Shown: piece after piece, positions 36,200 to 45,587 of the stretch | Layout: every line of letters starts with the position of its first letter | Numbering within the stretch: the stretch's first letter is position 1 | Source: Xenopus tropicalis | Taxonomy: Eukaryota; Chordata; Amphibia; Anura; Pipidae | Length of the DNA stretch: 64,000 nucleotides | Direction of reading: 5' to 3' | NCBI RefSeq assembly: GCF_000004195.4 | Contig: NC_030677.2 | Coordinates: 197,002,372-197,066,371, forward strand | Position numbers and translations under genes: made by a program | The notes under the pieces: model-generated | The model's input: only the letters and a program-made list of their open reading frames with translations | Databases searched by the model: none | What the model was told of the DNA's origin: nothing

Positions 36200-36660
36200 T
36201 CACCAATAGCTAGCCCCCGCCGCGGGACTACCGCTATGTGTCCAGTTAGGGCACAATCAAGGGAGACAAATGCCCTGCATCAGCGCTCCCCTCCATAAGG
36301 AAAGGTGAGCGCTACACCCCAGAGAGACCCCCCCGCTCCCTGTCTGCCTGCCTGTGCCCGCACTCTCCCTGCACTACCTGCACGGTCAGTCGCACGTCGG
36401 CTGCTCCCCTTCTCCTCCGGCGGGCGCCTCCTTACTGCGCTCCAGCCGGCGGCGCCTCACCGCCGGCGGGCGCGCTGAGAGTGACGTCACTCATGCGCGC
36501 CCCTCACTTTGCGCCATTCTTTCGCGCCCTCCCTTCGCGCCGCCGCCTGTTCCTTCACGCTCCCTCGCTGCAACGCTACCCAGCAGCCAGGGACCCAGCA
36601 GAGAGTCACGAGTGCGGGCACCCCTCCTCTTCTCCCAGCAGATCCTGCGGGTCACTCAGG
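36200..36660 (+). promoter_or_regulatory. CpG-rich DIRS leader with CRE and E2F-like sites
   Basis: A GC- and CpG-dense block between the left repeat and gag, in sharp contrast with the AT-rich intron. It contains a perfect palindromic CRE, TGACGTCA, at 36482-36489 and an E2F-type TTTCGCGC at 36520-36527. This is where an internal promoter of the element would be expected. Promoter activity is inferred only. Confidence 0.5.
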
Positions 36661-36670
36661 CACACTCAGC

Positions 36671-38135
36671 ATGACTGACGGTAGGGGGGATCTGTTCTCT
36701 AGGGGGGGCAGACACACTAGCCATGCGGTTTCCTTTTTTGCCTGCTCAAAATGCCTCACCAAATTTAAAGCGGGCCAAGCTGAACCGCTCTGTCCAACTT
36801 GCAGCCCTCCCCAGCCTCTTCCATCAGACACCACTGCCTCTGGCACTGCTGTAACAGATGGCACATCCAAGGCTCCTTCCCCCACAAGCGCCACCGGGCC
36901 TCAGGGCACCCCTGATGCCCCAGGATGGGCAGTTTCACTGTCACAGTCCCTGGCCAGCTTGCAATGCATACCCCAACTGACATCATCTATTGACAAGATG
37001 CTAGCCAAACTAACTTCTTCCCCTACCACTAGCAAGAAGCGAAAGAGGACGGCCAGCCGTCCAACACTAACCATCAGGGACTCACTATCCCTTCCGTCAT
37101 CCGACGAGGAAGAGGCAAGCGAAGGAGAAATCTTCTCCTCCCCCTCCACGTCCAATTCAGACGAAGAGGACACTACCACCAGCACCTCCTCCAACATAGA
37201 TGGCCTAATCAGAGCAGTACTAGAAACCCTACAGATTCAAGAGGATGAGACCACAAAGACAAAGTCCTCGTCACTATTCAAGAGACAACACAAGACCTCT
37301 GCAATCTTTCCAGCCCATGATCAGATGCAAGCCATAATATCAGAGGAATGGAAGATACCAGCCAAAAAGTTCCAAGTCTCAAAGCACTTCAATCGGCAAT
37401 ATCCTTTCCCTAAGGAGGCCGTGGAAAAATGGAGCGCACCCCCAGTGGTTGACGCCCCGGTATCACGCCTTTCCAAGGCCACTGCACTTCCAGTGCCAGA
37501 TGCCTCGGCATTTAAGGACCCTACTGACAAGAAAATGGAGGGGTCTACTCAAGGCAAACTTCCTTTCTGTGGGATCGGCATTGCGACCCGTTCTGGCATC
37601 TGCCTGGGTGAGCCGGGCAGTAGAAACCTGGTCCGCCTCTCTCCTACAGACCATTCAGGAGGGCGGATCTAGGGAACAGATGACACAGCTAGCTGCCTAC
37701 ATTCAGGAAGCCAATCAGTTTCTAGCAGACTCCTCTTTGGATGCAGCTCGGGTACTGGCCAGGGCTTCCGCTCTCTCGGTTGCAGCTCGCAGGGCCCTTT
37801 GGCTGAAACTTTGGTCCGCTGACCTGAGCTCAAAAAAGTCCTTGGTCGCCATCCCCTTCCAGGGTTCCAAGCTATTTGGAGAGGAACTTGATAAGATTAT
37901 TTCACAAGCCACGGGGGGCAAGAGTACCCTGCTACCCCAATCCAAACCCAAATCAGCATTCAACCCACGAAGGGGTCATTCCTTTCGCAACCAGGGTTTT
38001 CGCAACAACAAGACCAGTTCATCCACCAATCACCAGTCGTCCTTCAAGGGACGATTCCCTAACAAGGGGAAATCCCCCTGGCAGTCCCGCAAACCTCAGC
38101 CCAAATCACCAAGTGACAAGACCACACACTCCTGA
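36671..38135 (+). pseudogene. DIRS gag-like gene, one frameshift
   Basis: The start is taken as ATG 36671 (MTDGRGDLFSRG), because the upstream part of the open frame lies in the GC-rich leader. The N-terminal part carries a CSKC...CPTC pair of Cys motifs that may bind zinc, then a Ser/Thr/acidic stretch with a KKRKR basic motif. The C-terminal part, in another frame, has the alanine-rich block ARVLARASALSVAARRALW that resembles DIRS gag proteins, then a basic Gln/Asn/Ser tail. The frame changes at the run of four G at 37540-37543, where the alignment suggests one extra base. The product is probably a nucleic-acid-binding structural protein (inference from family). Confidence 0.75.
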
Positions 38136-40002
38136 CTACACTCAGGAGTTCCCAGAAGCTGGTCGTATAGGGGGACGCCTTAGACTCTTTGCGGACATCT
38201 GGAGATTACACGTGGAAGACCCCTGGGTAGTCCAAACCGTCACAACCGGCTATCGGCTAGAATTTCATCAGGTCCCTCCAGGGCACTTCTTCATGTCCAG
38301 AGTTCCACACCAGACCCACAAACAACAGGCTTTTCTCTCCATAATAGAGAAACTACGCCGGACCGGGGTAATTGTCCCGGTACCCAAAAACCAAAGATTC
38401 CGGGGATTTTATGCTCATTCCGCCCTATCCTAGACCTAAAGCTTCTGAACAGATGGATAGTCTACCACAAGTTCAAGATGGAATCAGTCCGTACCATCAT
38501 CCGGGCCTTGGAACCAGGAGATTTTCTGGCTTCCCTGGACATTCGGGACGCTTACCTGCACGTTCCAATTTTCCAACCTCATCAGCAATACCTCAGGTTT
38601 GCTTTTCGGAATCAACACTTTCAATTTGTTGCACTACCTTTCGGTCTCTCTTCAGCACCCCGAATCTTCACGAAGATCATGGCATCCATGGCAGCCTTCC
38701 TTCGTGTCCGAGGTGTATTTATTATGCCATACTTGGACGACCTTCTTATCAAAGCGAGATCCAGGGCATTGGCCGAACACAATGTACAACTGACAGTACA
38801 GAACCTACAGATGTTCGGATGGGCCATCAACCTGGAAAAGTCGTCCCTGTCTCCCAGCCAGAGCATGATATTCCTGGGGCTACAGTTCCAGACGGAGCTC
38901 CAGAAGGTATTCCTCCCACGAGAAAAACAGCTCAAGATCCAAAGTTCGGTCAGACTACTCAGAACAACAGCACACCCAACAATTCAGATGTGCATGAGAG
39001 TCTTGGGACTAATGGTCTCCACCATGGAGGCAGTCTCATTCGCTCAGTTCCGCCTTCGGCCCCTTCAGACGGCAGTATTAAAGCTCTGGAACAGGATTTC
39101 ACTTCATCAAAGAATACACCTGCCAGAGAACACCCTAAGATCGCTAAACTGGTGGCTAACACCAGAACGACTAACACAGGGAAAGACTTTCCTGGAACCA
39201 GTGTGGTTAATAGTAACCACAGACGCCAGCCTCACCGGATGGGGGGCAACCTTTCAGGGAAGAGCCGCACAGGGACTTTGGACACAGGAGGAAACGCGCC
39301 AACCAATAAACATATATTGGAAATACGAGCCATACTTCTAGCACTCCTCTCATGGGAACATCTTCTGAGAAGCCATGCGGTACGAATTCAGTCAGACAAT
39401 GCCACGGCAGTGGCGTATATAAATCGACCGGGCGGCACAAGAAGCAACAAGGCAAACCAGGAAGTGACTCTCATCCTAGAGTGGGCAGAAAGAACCAACA
39501 CCAACTGTCGGCAATTCACATCCCCGGAGTGAACAACATAGAGGCCGATTTTCTCAGCAGACATCATCTGGACCCGGGAGAGTGGCAACTACACCAGGAT
39601 GCATTCCTGTGTCTGACACGGAAATGGGGAATGCCAGAAATCGATCTGATGGCCTCCAGGCACAACCGGAAAGTGCCAAGATTCTATGCCAGGTACCGCG
39701 ACCCTCTGGCGGAGGGAGTGGACGCCATGACCCTTCCATGGCGATTTCAACTGGCATACATATTTCCACCTCTTCCAATGTTACCACGTGTATTACGAAA
39801 GATAACCAGAGAACCGGTCACGGTAATCCTCGTTGCACCACGGTGGCCCAGGAGATCCTGGTACTCAAGTCTTCTAGAACTGTCCTTAGAACCTCCGATA
39901 ACGCTCCCAGTATTTCCACAACTTCTGTCCCAGGGACCAGTACTTCACCACAAGCCTCATCTCTTCACCTTAACGGGATGGCTCTTGAGGCGTCAGTTCT
40001 GA
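38115..40002 (+). pseudogene. DIRS reverse transcriptase/RNase H, three frame breaks
   Basis: RT signatures: RPILDLKLLNRW near 38421-38456, SLDIRDAYLHVPI near 38535-38570, LPFGLSSAPRIF near 38637, and the catalytic YLDD at 38730-38741. RNase H follows with TTDASLTGWG (Asp codon 39222-39224), a Glu at 39320-39322 in LEIRAI and an Asp at 39395-39397 in QSDNATAV. The frame changes at about 38405-38420 (a small deletion between GFY and the RPILDL block), at 39312-39317 (two extra bases in a TA run) and near 39500-39503 (one base lost). The 3' end overlaps the recombinase frame, as usual in DIRS. The copy cannot make an active enzyme as it stands. Confidence 0.88.
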
Positions 40003-41015
40003 GACAAAAAGGACTTTCAGAGGAGGTAATCATGACTATGATTAAAGCCCGAAAACCGGTGACATCAAAGATTTACCACAGGGTGTGGGAATGCTACCGA
40101 CGATGGTGCGAGGATGAGGAGTTCTTGTTCATGGAATTCAGAGTGCCTCGGATCCTACAGTTTCTCCAAGCAGGCCTTCAAAAGGGTCTCAGACTGGGTT
40201 CACTAAAGACGCAGATTTCAGCCTTATCAATTCTCTTTCAGGAACGCATAGCCCTTTCTGAGGACGTTCGCACATTTCTTCAAGGTGTTGCTCGCATCTC
40301 TCCCCCGTTTAGACATCCTATACCACCTTGGGATCTAAATCTGGTTTTGAATGCTCTAGTCGACAGTCCCTTTGAGCCTCTGTCGGAGGTGGAGGTGGAA
40401 ATACTCACATGGAAAACTGTGTTTCTCGTAGCCATAGCCTCAGCCAGAAGAGTGTCAGAGTTGGGGGCCCTATCCTGCTCGGACCCATTTCTAGTATTTC
40501 ACGAGGATAGGGCGGTACTTAGGACCATTCCTGGGTTCCTACCCAAAGTGGTTTCCAACTTCCACATAAACACAGAGATTGTGCTACCATCATTCTGCAA
40601 CAAACCCAAGAATGACAAGGAGACCAGACTTCATCGACTGGATGTGGTCAGAGCGTTCAAGACATACATTGCTCGCACCCGATCGTTTAGGAAGACAGAT
40701 TCCCTATTCGTGATTCCGTCAGGAGCAAAGAAGGGTCTCCCAGCTACAAAGACCACCATTGCACGCTGGATAAGAGAGACAGTAAAGAGAGCTTACCTGG
40801 CACGGAAGAAGGTTCCACCAATCAAGCTCAGAGCACACTCTACCAGAGCCCTAGGAACTTCATGGGCACACAGGAATCTTGCATCGGCTGAACAAGTTTG
40901 CAGAGCGGCCACTTGGTCCTCTCCACATACTTTTACTAAATTCTACCAATTCAACACATACCTGTCGGCGGAGGCAGCCTTCGGAAGGAAGGTGCTCCAG
41001 GCAGTAGTTTCTTAA
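39582..41015 (+). CDS. DIRS tyrosine recombinase, open frame
   Basis: The frame is open for 477 codons, but the first 130 or so overlap the RT/RNase H region in another phase. A plausible start is ATG 39978 (MALEASVLRQKGLSEEVI). A core-binding helical domain (KIYHRVWECYRRWC) is followed by the catalytic domain: Arg in SARRVSELGAL (40446-40451), H-x-x-R in HSTRALGTSWA (His 40836, Arg 40845) and the nucleophile Tyr in TKFYQFN (40944-40946). In the family this enzyme inserts the circular cDNA by site-specific recombination. It is the only DIRS frame without a visible break, while its partners in the same copy are broken. Confidence 0.88.
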   Translation: MATTPGCIPVSDTEMGNARNRSDGLQAQPESAKILCQVPRPSGGGSGRHDPSMAISTGIHISTSSNVTTCITKDNQRTGHGNPRCTTVAQEILVLKSSRTVLRTSDNAPSISTTSVPGTSTSPQASSLHLNGMALEASVLRQKGLSEEVIMTMIKARKPVTSKIYHRVWECYRRWCEDEEFLFMEFRVPRILQFLQAGLQKGLRLGSLKTQISALSILFQERIALSEDVRTFLQGVARISPPFRHPIPPWDLNLVLNALVDSPFEPLSEVEVEILTWKTVFLVAIASARRVSELGALSCSDPFLVFHEDRAVLRTIPGFLPKVVSNFHINTEIVLPSFCNKPKNDKETRLHRLDVVRAFKTYIARTRSFRKTDSLFVIPSGAKKGLPATKTTIARWIRETVKRAYLARKKVPPIKLRAHSTRALGTSWAHRNLASAEQVCRAATWSSPHTFTKFYQFNTYLSAEAAFGRKVLQAVVS

Positions 41016-41063
41016 ATGGTCAGAGTTCTTCCCTCCCTACTGTGGGGTGGCTTTGGTACGTCC

Positions 41064-41158
41064 CCACGGTCCCTGTGTCCCCCTAGACGTGGGAGAAAAG
41101 GAGATTTATGTACTTACGGTTAAATCCTTTCCTCTCCAGTCGTAAGGGGGACACAGGG
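41064..41158 (+). repeat. DIRS internal complementary region
   Basis: CCCTAGACGTGGGAG is the complement of the left tip, and AAAAGGAGATTTATG onward to CGTAAGGGGGACACAGGG is the complement of the right tip. The two join through a single AAAA. The region therefore records the circle junction of the element, the hallmark of DIRS1-type retrotransposons. Confidence 0.93.
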
Positions 41159-41244
41159 CTTCCCTCCCTGAACTCTTGTTCAAAATATCTTCAGTCTTGT
41201 TGAGAGTTATAGTTATATTCTGTTACGAGTTAATTCTTTGTTAC

Positions 41245-41416
41245 AAACTAAATCCCTTCCGGTGTGACAGGGGATAAAGGGGAGAGGAGGAGGGTCCACA
41301 TCTCTGTATTCAGTGTACTGCCTCCTGATGGGAGGGGCCCTTTACCCCACGGTCCCTGTGTCCCCCTTACGACTGGAGAGAAAAGGATTTAACCGTAAGT
41401 ACATAAATCTCCTTTT
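41245..41416 (+). repeat. DIRS right inverted terminal repeat and tip
   Basis: CTAAATCCCTTCCGGTGTGA begins the inverted copy of the left repeat, up to about 41380. The last 36 bases (AAAAGGATTTAACC...CTCCTTTT) have no counterpart in the left repeat and are matched only by the internal complementary region. A GTAAGT lies at 41395-41400. Confidence 0.92.
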
Positions 41417-41545
41417 ATTTGAGTCTCAAAGTAGTCAGCCAGATCAGCATCACGAAAAGGCTGCATGTTTTTTAATTGATGTATATTGCAAAGTTGCTCT
41501 TTTCAAAAAGCTTAAATTGTGTTTGGGTGAAGTTTCCGTTAAAAC
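41417..41545 (+). repeat. G-type MITE, right half, after DIRS
   Basis: ATTTGAGTCTCAAAGTAGTC, then GAAAAGGCTGCATG, TTTTTAATTGATGTATATTG and GCTTAAATTGTGTTTGGGTG, matching 1465-1640. Together with 35636-35950 it makes one older MITE. Confidence 0.85.
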
Positions 41546-41663
41546 CAGATTAATTGAGAAGAGTTCCCTTCTGTGCTGGCTCATATGAACTTACTAGAGC
41601 CCTAAACTATAAATATAGGATATGATTACTTTTTGTCTTATAACCCTCTCTTGTGTTTTTCAG

Positions 41664-41790
41664 ATGATTACTGTGAATGCTTCCTTATTTCCTAGCTCCA
41701 TAACCAATACCTTAATAGCAGTTGGAAATGATGGCCTTCAGGAGAGGGACAGGATGGTCCGAGCCTGCATTGCCATATTATGTGAACTAG
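41664..41790 (+). CDS. rictor: rictor exon 7 (residues about 153-195)
   Basis: Encodes MITVNASLFPSSITNTLIAV, then GNDGLQERDRMVRACIAILC and EL. 127 nt, ending with a single G. Acceptor TTTCAG, donor GTTAGT. Confidence 0.97.
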
Positions 41791-42527
41791 GTTAGTTGCT
41801 GGGTCACTGCAAATGCCAGATTCTCACATGGTTCTGCGCAGAGTAGTGCCGGATTGCTATACGTAACTTTCACATAAACCCTGCCCTAAAGATTCCTTCC
41901 TGTATTTGTATTTGTACTTTACTAGTAAATGTATAATATTGGTCCCATTCTCAGTCGGTCATTTACAGGCTAGGCCGGTAAAATACTAGCTTGTGGCAAT
42001 CCTGTGCCAATCTACATATAGAATTAACAAAATGATCAGGAGTCTGTACCTTTTAAATGCAAAAGTGGGTGCTTCCAGTATTTATTAAAGGTGCATAAAG
42101 ACATTTACATTTAGATCATATGTTTCTGGACATGTTTAGCTCCTCCTCAAGTGATTCTCTACATATAACAAGGTATAGAGAGGAGCACTGGGGTTTTTTA
42201 TTTTTTTTTATTTTGATTGCCACCAATATGATTGGAGAGGGGGCAGGGGGCCCTATGAGTCTGTGGTAAAAGTCAAAATCTTAGGTTGGGGAGGTTTAGT
42301 TCTTATTTAACATATATTTGATCAGCAAATCCCTTTTTCATATGGGTGCATTAATCTTAACCTTTAAAAAATGTGTTGGCTTTTGATGGTCAAGCCCATT
42401 AAAATCACATAAAGGCAAGAGTTTGGTTTCAGAGGATCCTTTGATTTATCCAAACGTTAACTTCTGCAATCTTAGAACTTGATCAGAATGTGCATCTGTT
42501 TAATATTTTGTTTATCTTGGTCCCTAG
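41791..42527 (+). other. rictor: rictor intron 7
   Basis: 737 bp with no repeat or gene that I recognise. Confidence 0.7.
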
Positions 42528-42697
42528 CACTTCTGAACCCAGAAGTGGTGGCACTTAGAGGTGGACTGAGCACTATCCTGAAAAATGTGATTGACTGCCA
42601 GCTGAGTCGGATAAACGAGGCTCTCATCACCACCGTTCTGCACCTTCTGAATCACCCAGACACGCGGCAGTACGTGCGCGCTGATATAGAATTAGAG
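42528..42697 (+). CDS. rictor: rictor exon 8 (residues about 195-251)
   Basis: Encodes ALLNPEVVALRGGLSTILKN, then VIDCQLSRINEALITTVLHL and a tail NHPDTRQYVRADIELE. 170 nt. Acceptor CCCTAG, donor GTTGGA, a weak donor by consensus but supported by the in-phase next exon. Confidence 0.97.
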
Positions 42698-42794
42698 GTT
42701 GGAGCCTAATAATATCTGCTAGCTTTGCCACTATTCCCTTCCGTATTGTGAGCAGAATTGCTAATAATTATGTATTCATTTATTTTATTTTTAG

Positions 42795-42862
42795 CAAATT
42801 CTAGCACCATACACAGATTTTCACTACAGACACAATCCAGACACTGCTGAAGGACAGCTTAA
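42795..42862 (+). CDS. rictor: rictor exon 9 (residues about 252-274)
   Basis: Encodes QILAPYTDFHYRHNPDTAEG then QL. Intron 8 is only 97 bp. Donor GTAAGT after AA, and the Lys codon is completed by the first A of exon 10. Confidence 0.96.
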
Positions 42863-43164
42863 GTAAGTAGCCGTGGTGCCTTTATTTGTTCTTCTGCCCC
42901 TGAATTTTATGTGGGTGTTTCTGTGTCTTACCGCGGTGCTTCATAAGTGCACAACACTTGATTTTATAGAAGTTAGAGTGCCACCCCAACCTGTTTTTTT
43001 ACATAATAAAACAAAATGCAACTTTCCAAGACACCTTAATTTAAAATGTTTAATTATAATGTTATTTTGCAAGTGTAAATGCTGACTCCTGAAACAATGT
43101 ATTAAAAGATAGAGAGATTCTGCCACATTGTTTCAAGAACCAGAAACACAAAGGGATAAACAGA

Positions 43165-43605
43165 TACAGGTATGGGACCTGTTATGCAGAATCCTCCAGA
43201 CATGGGGTTTTCTAAATAAGGGGCCTTTCAGTAATTTGAATCTCCATACTTTAAGGCTAATAAAAAATCATTTAAACATTAAATAAACCCAATCGGACTG
43301 TTTTTCTGTTAGGACTGTTAATTATATCTTAGTTGGGATCAAGTACAGGTACTGTTTTATTATTATTACTACAGAGAAAAGGGAATCATTTAACCATGAA
43401 ATAAACCCAATAGGGCTGTTCTGCCCCCAATAAGGGGTAATTATATCTTAGTTGGGATCAAGTACAGGTACTGTTTTATTATTAAAGAGAAAAGAGAATC
43501 ATTTAACCATGAAATAAACCCAATAGGGCTGTTCTGCCCCCAATAAGGGGTAATTATATCTTAGTTGGGATCAAGTACAGGTACTGGAGAATCCCTTATA
43601 TAGGA
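43165..43605 (-). repeat. P-family MITE with about three 113-bp units
   Basis: Starts TACAGGTATGGGACCTG, TTATGCAGAATCC. TATCTTAGTTGGGATCAAG repeats near 43326, 43444 and 43557. It ends at TACAGGTACTGG with a worn terminus. Confidence 0.82.
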
Positions 43606-43629
43606 TTGTCAGTATGTCAAATGTACATA

Positions 43630-43939
43630 CAGTGTCGGACTGGGATGCCAGGGGCCCACCAGAAAACCCTAGATCATGGGCCCACTCTCCAAACTATTTT
43701 TCATCCACTTCTCACTCAAAGCCACTATATTAAACCCCTATATTTCCTAGTTTTTTTTTATCTTTACATACTATAATCTATTCTTCTTTATATTTTGTCT
43801 CTTTGTTCCCATACAGAAATAGGGAATGACCATAAATTAGGCTAGATGTTTAGAAGTAGGAGTGCCACTGACATCTAGGCCCACTGGGAGTTTTCCTGGT
43901 ATCCCTGGGAGGGGGGGGGGGCGGGGCAGTCTGACACTG
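43630..43939. repeat. hAT-type MITE with perfect 8-bp duplication
   Basis: Ends CAGTGTCGGACTGGG and CAGTCTGACACTG, flanked by TGTACATA at 43622-43629 and 43940-43947. 310 bp. A run of G precedes the right end. Confidence 0.92.
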
Positions 43940-44119
43940 TGTACATACGGATACATTTATGCTTTATAGAAATGTATGCACTCTGTCAGAATGCTGTCAT
44001 ACATACTGTATATGTAGCCTGTTGTGCCCCAGACATACATATTTAGACTAATGTAAGATGTTTGTTCATGTAGCAGGTACTAATTCTTGTGTTTAATATT
44101 CTTTTTTTTTTTTTTTTAG

Positions 44120-44187
44120 AGAGGACAGAGAAGCCCGATTCCAAGCAAGCAAACTGGGAATTGTAGCAGCATTCCGTTCATGGGCAG
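44120..44187 (+). CDS. rictor: rictor exon 10 (residues about 274-297)
   Basis: Encodes KEDREARFQASKLGIVAAFR then SWA. 68 nt after a run of about 16 T and AG. Donor GTTAGT. Ends with G of the Gly codon completed in exon 11. Confidence 0.96.
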
Positions 44188-44311
44188 GTTAGTGCTTAAT
44201 TTGTCAATTTTCAGCCTCCCTTCACTTTCTAATCATTTGTGTTAGCCCGTTTTGTACTTTATTCCAACATTGCCGGTAAGGGGCTACAAAATGTATTGGC
44301 ATTGTAATAAT

Positions 44312-44527
44312 TAGGGATGCACTGAATCCACTATTTTGGCATTCGGCCAAACCCTGACTCCTTCATGAAAGATTCTGCCAAATACTGAACCGAGTCCAGT
44401 CCTAATATGCCTATGCAAATAAGGCCATGGAAGGGTTAAAGAGAACCATGTGCACTGTGGTGCATTGATTCAGCAAAATCCAAATCCTGTTGGCAAAGGC
44501 CAAATCCCTGGATTGGGTGCATCCCTA
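44312..44527. repeat. hAT-type MITE with perfect 8-bp duplication
   Basis: Ends TAGGGATGCACTGAATCC and GATTGGGTGCATCCCTA, flanked by GTAATAAT at 44304-44311 and 44528-44535. 216 bp. TAGGGATGCA is a familiar hAT-like terminus. Confidence 0.92.
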
Positions 44528-45167
44528 GTAATAATAAACAATAATAGAAATAGTAGTAGTATGCAGCTGCCAGTGACTATGCCGTGTGAGAGAGCACACA
44601 ATATTAGATATCGGATGCCTGTAGGCTACTAGCAAATGACTGATTTATAGCAGGTTCCTAAATTTTATTAAACACAAAGTTAATTTAAAAATTCTTTGAT
44701 AGCTTATTTTTATGCCGACTAGTTAAAACATGCTCTTGGGTAAGTCTAAGAATGCTGCAGGGCGAGATGATATTTGGGAAAGGGTGTTGCTGTAAATCAA
44801 TATCAAAGCTCTCCTTTTGATGCAGCTTGAAATTGCACCAACAGAGAGAGACTTCTGCTAAATTTGGTTTCTGGGTATCTAATGCTAGGGATTTTTTCAG
44901 GTCAGATTTTCTTGCTTGCTTTGGGTGATAATGTGTCAAAAATGAACTCCAGTGCTTTATACACTCTTTGGGAAGCAGACATTAACCTAATAGGAGGCTG
45001 CATTGTGCTGCTCCCCCAAACACTCTGGATATAAAGACCCTCCTAAGGCTGCTAAAGTTATCATATATGTGCTTCTACTACATAAAATGGCACTCACACA
45101 CATGATTTTAGCTCTGGTGAGCCCAGTGCTGCCAGCTTTTTCAAGTGCCAGGTGTAATTTCATATTA

Positions 45168-45357
45168 AGGATGAAGACACACGGAGCTACTTAGTAGCAC
45201 CTACTTGTCATGGCTACTAAAAGCCAGAATATACCCTGTTATAGACAATACTGAGGATAGACACACATGGAGACAATTATTAGTAAATAATCAGCATTGT
45301 CTATATCTGTAGCCATGACAATTAGCTGCTACTAGAAGCTCCATGTGTCTTCACCCT
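45168..45357. repeat. S-type MITE, uninterrupted
   Basis: Arms AGGATGAAGACACACGGAGC and GCTCCATGTGTCTTCACCCT with TTA next to both ends. It is the intact counterpart of the split copy at 28150-28560. Confidence 0.75.
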
Positions 45358-45587
45358 TACACTTTCAGAATTAGCTGAAAAAGCCTTTGGCAAATTCAGA
45401 ATCTATATGCAGCCTCTTTTTTTCATGTTTTGTTTTAAATTGACTTTAAAATGTTATGGAAAAACCTATTACCTAGCTAAATGTCACTTTGGTGAATATT
45501 TTTATGTGTATGTGATTGGGAGCTACCATGTTGTTTGCCTCTACTACTAGTTTCAACTATTTTTGTGACATAAAAGCAGTAATCCTT

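Larger units (their letters stand above)
35951..41416 (+). mobile_element. DIRS-type tyrosine-recombinase retrotransposon
   Basis: 5466 bp. DIRS elements replicate through a circular DNA and integrate with a tyrosine recombinase, so they have no integrase and make no target duplication. Seen here: inverted terminal repeats of about 130 bp, an internal complementary region near the 3' end that spells right end-TTTT-left end, and frames in the order gag, RT/RNase H, tyrosine recombinase. Gag is broken by one frameshift and RT/RNase H by three. The recombinase frame is open. The two terminal repeats are nearly identical internally, which suggests a fairly recent insertion. The element lies in intron 6 in the same orientation as rictor. 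Confidence 0.95.
33356..41663 (+). other. rictor: rictor intron 6 (8.3 kb), host of the DIRS element
   Basis: Holds the hAT-type MITE at 34167, a T2-like end at 35440-35570, and the G-type MITE split by the DIRS element. In 33356-34158 and 34482-35435 I see only a small P-family end fragment (34686-34740). Without the DIRS element the intron would be about 2.8 kb. Confidence 0.8.
42863..44119 (+). other. rictor: rictor intron 9
   Basis: 1257 bp holding the P element at 43165 and the hAT-type MITE at 43630, almost back to back. Nothing recognised in 42863-43160 or after 43948 except the T run before the acceptor. Confidence 0.75.

Noticed and set aside
36509..36670. Upstream extension of the gag frame
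   Set aside because: Arg/Pro/Ser-rich translation of the GC-rich leader. Proteins of this type usually begin nearer the Cys motifs, so ATG 36671 was preferred.
38372..39310. 386-codon open frame in the third phase across the RT region
   Set aside because: Before 39312 it is a shadow of the RT frame. Only its end (LEIRAI to AERTN) is the real RNase H continuation after a frame break.
42861..42863. Exon 9 ending AAG with donor TAAGTA
   Set aside because: The in-phase join is AA|GTAAGT followed by A in exon 10, which gives Lys and a GT donor.
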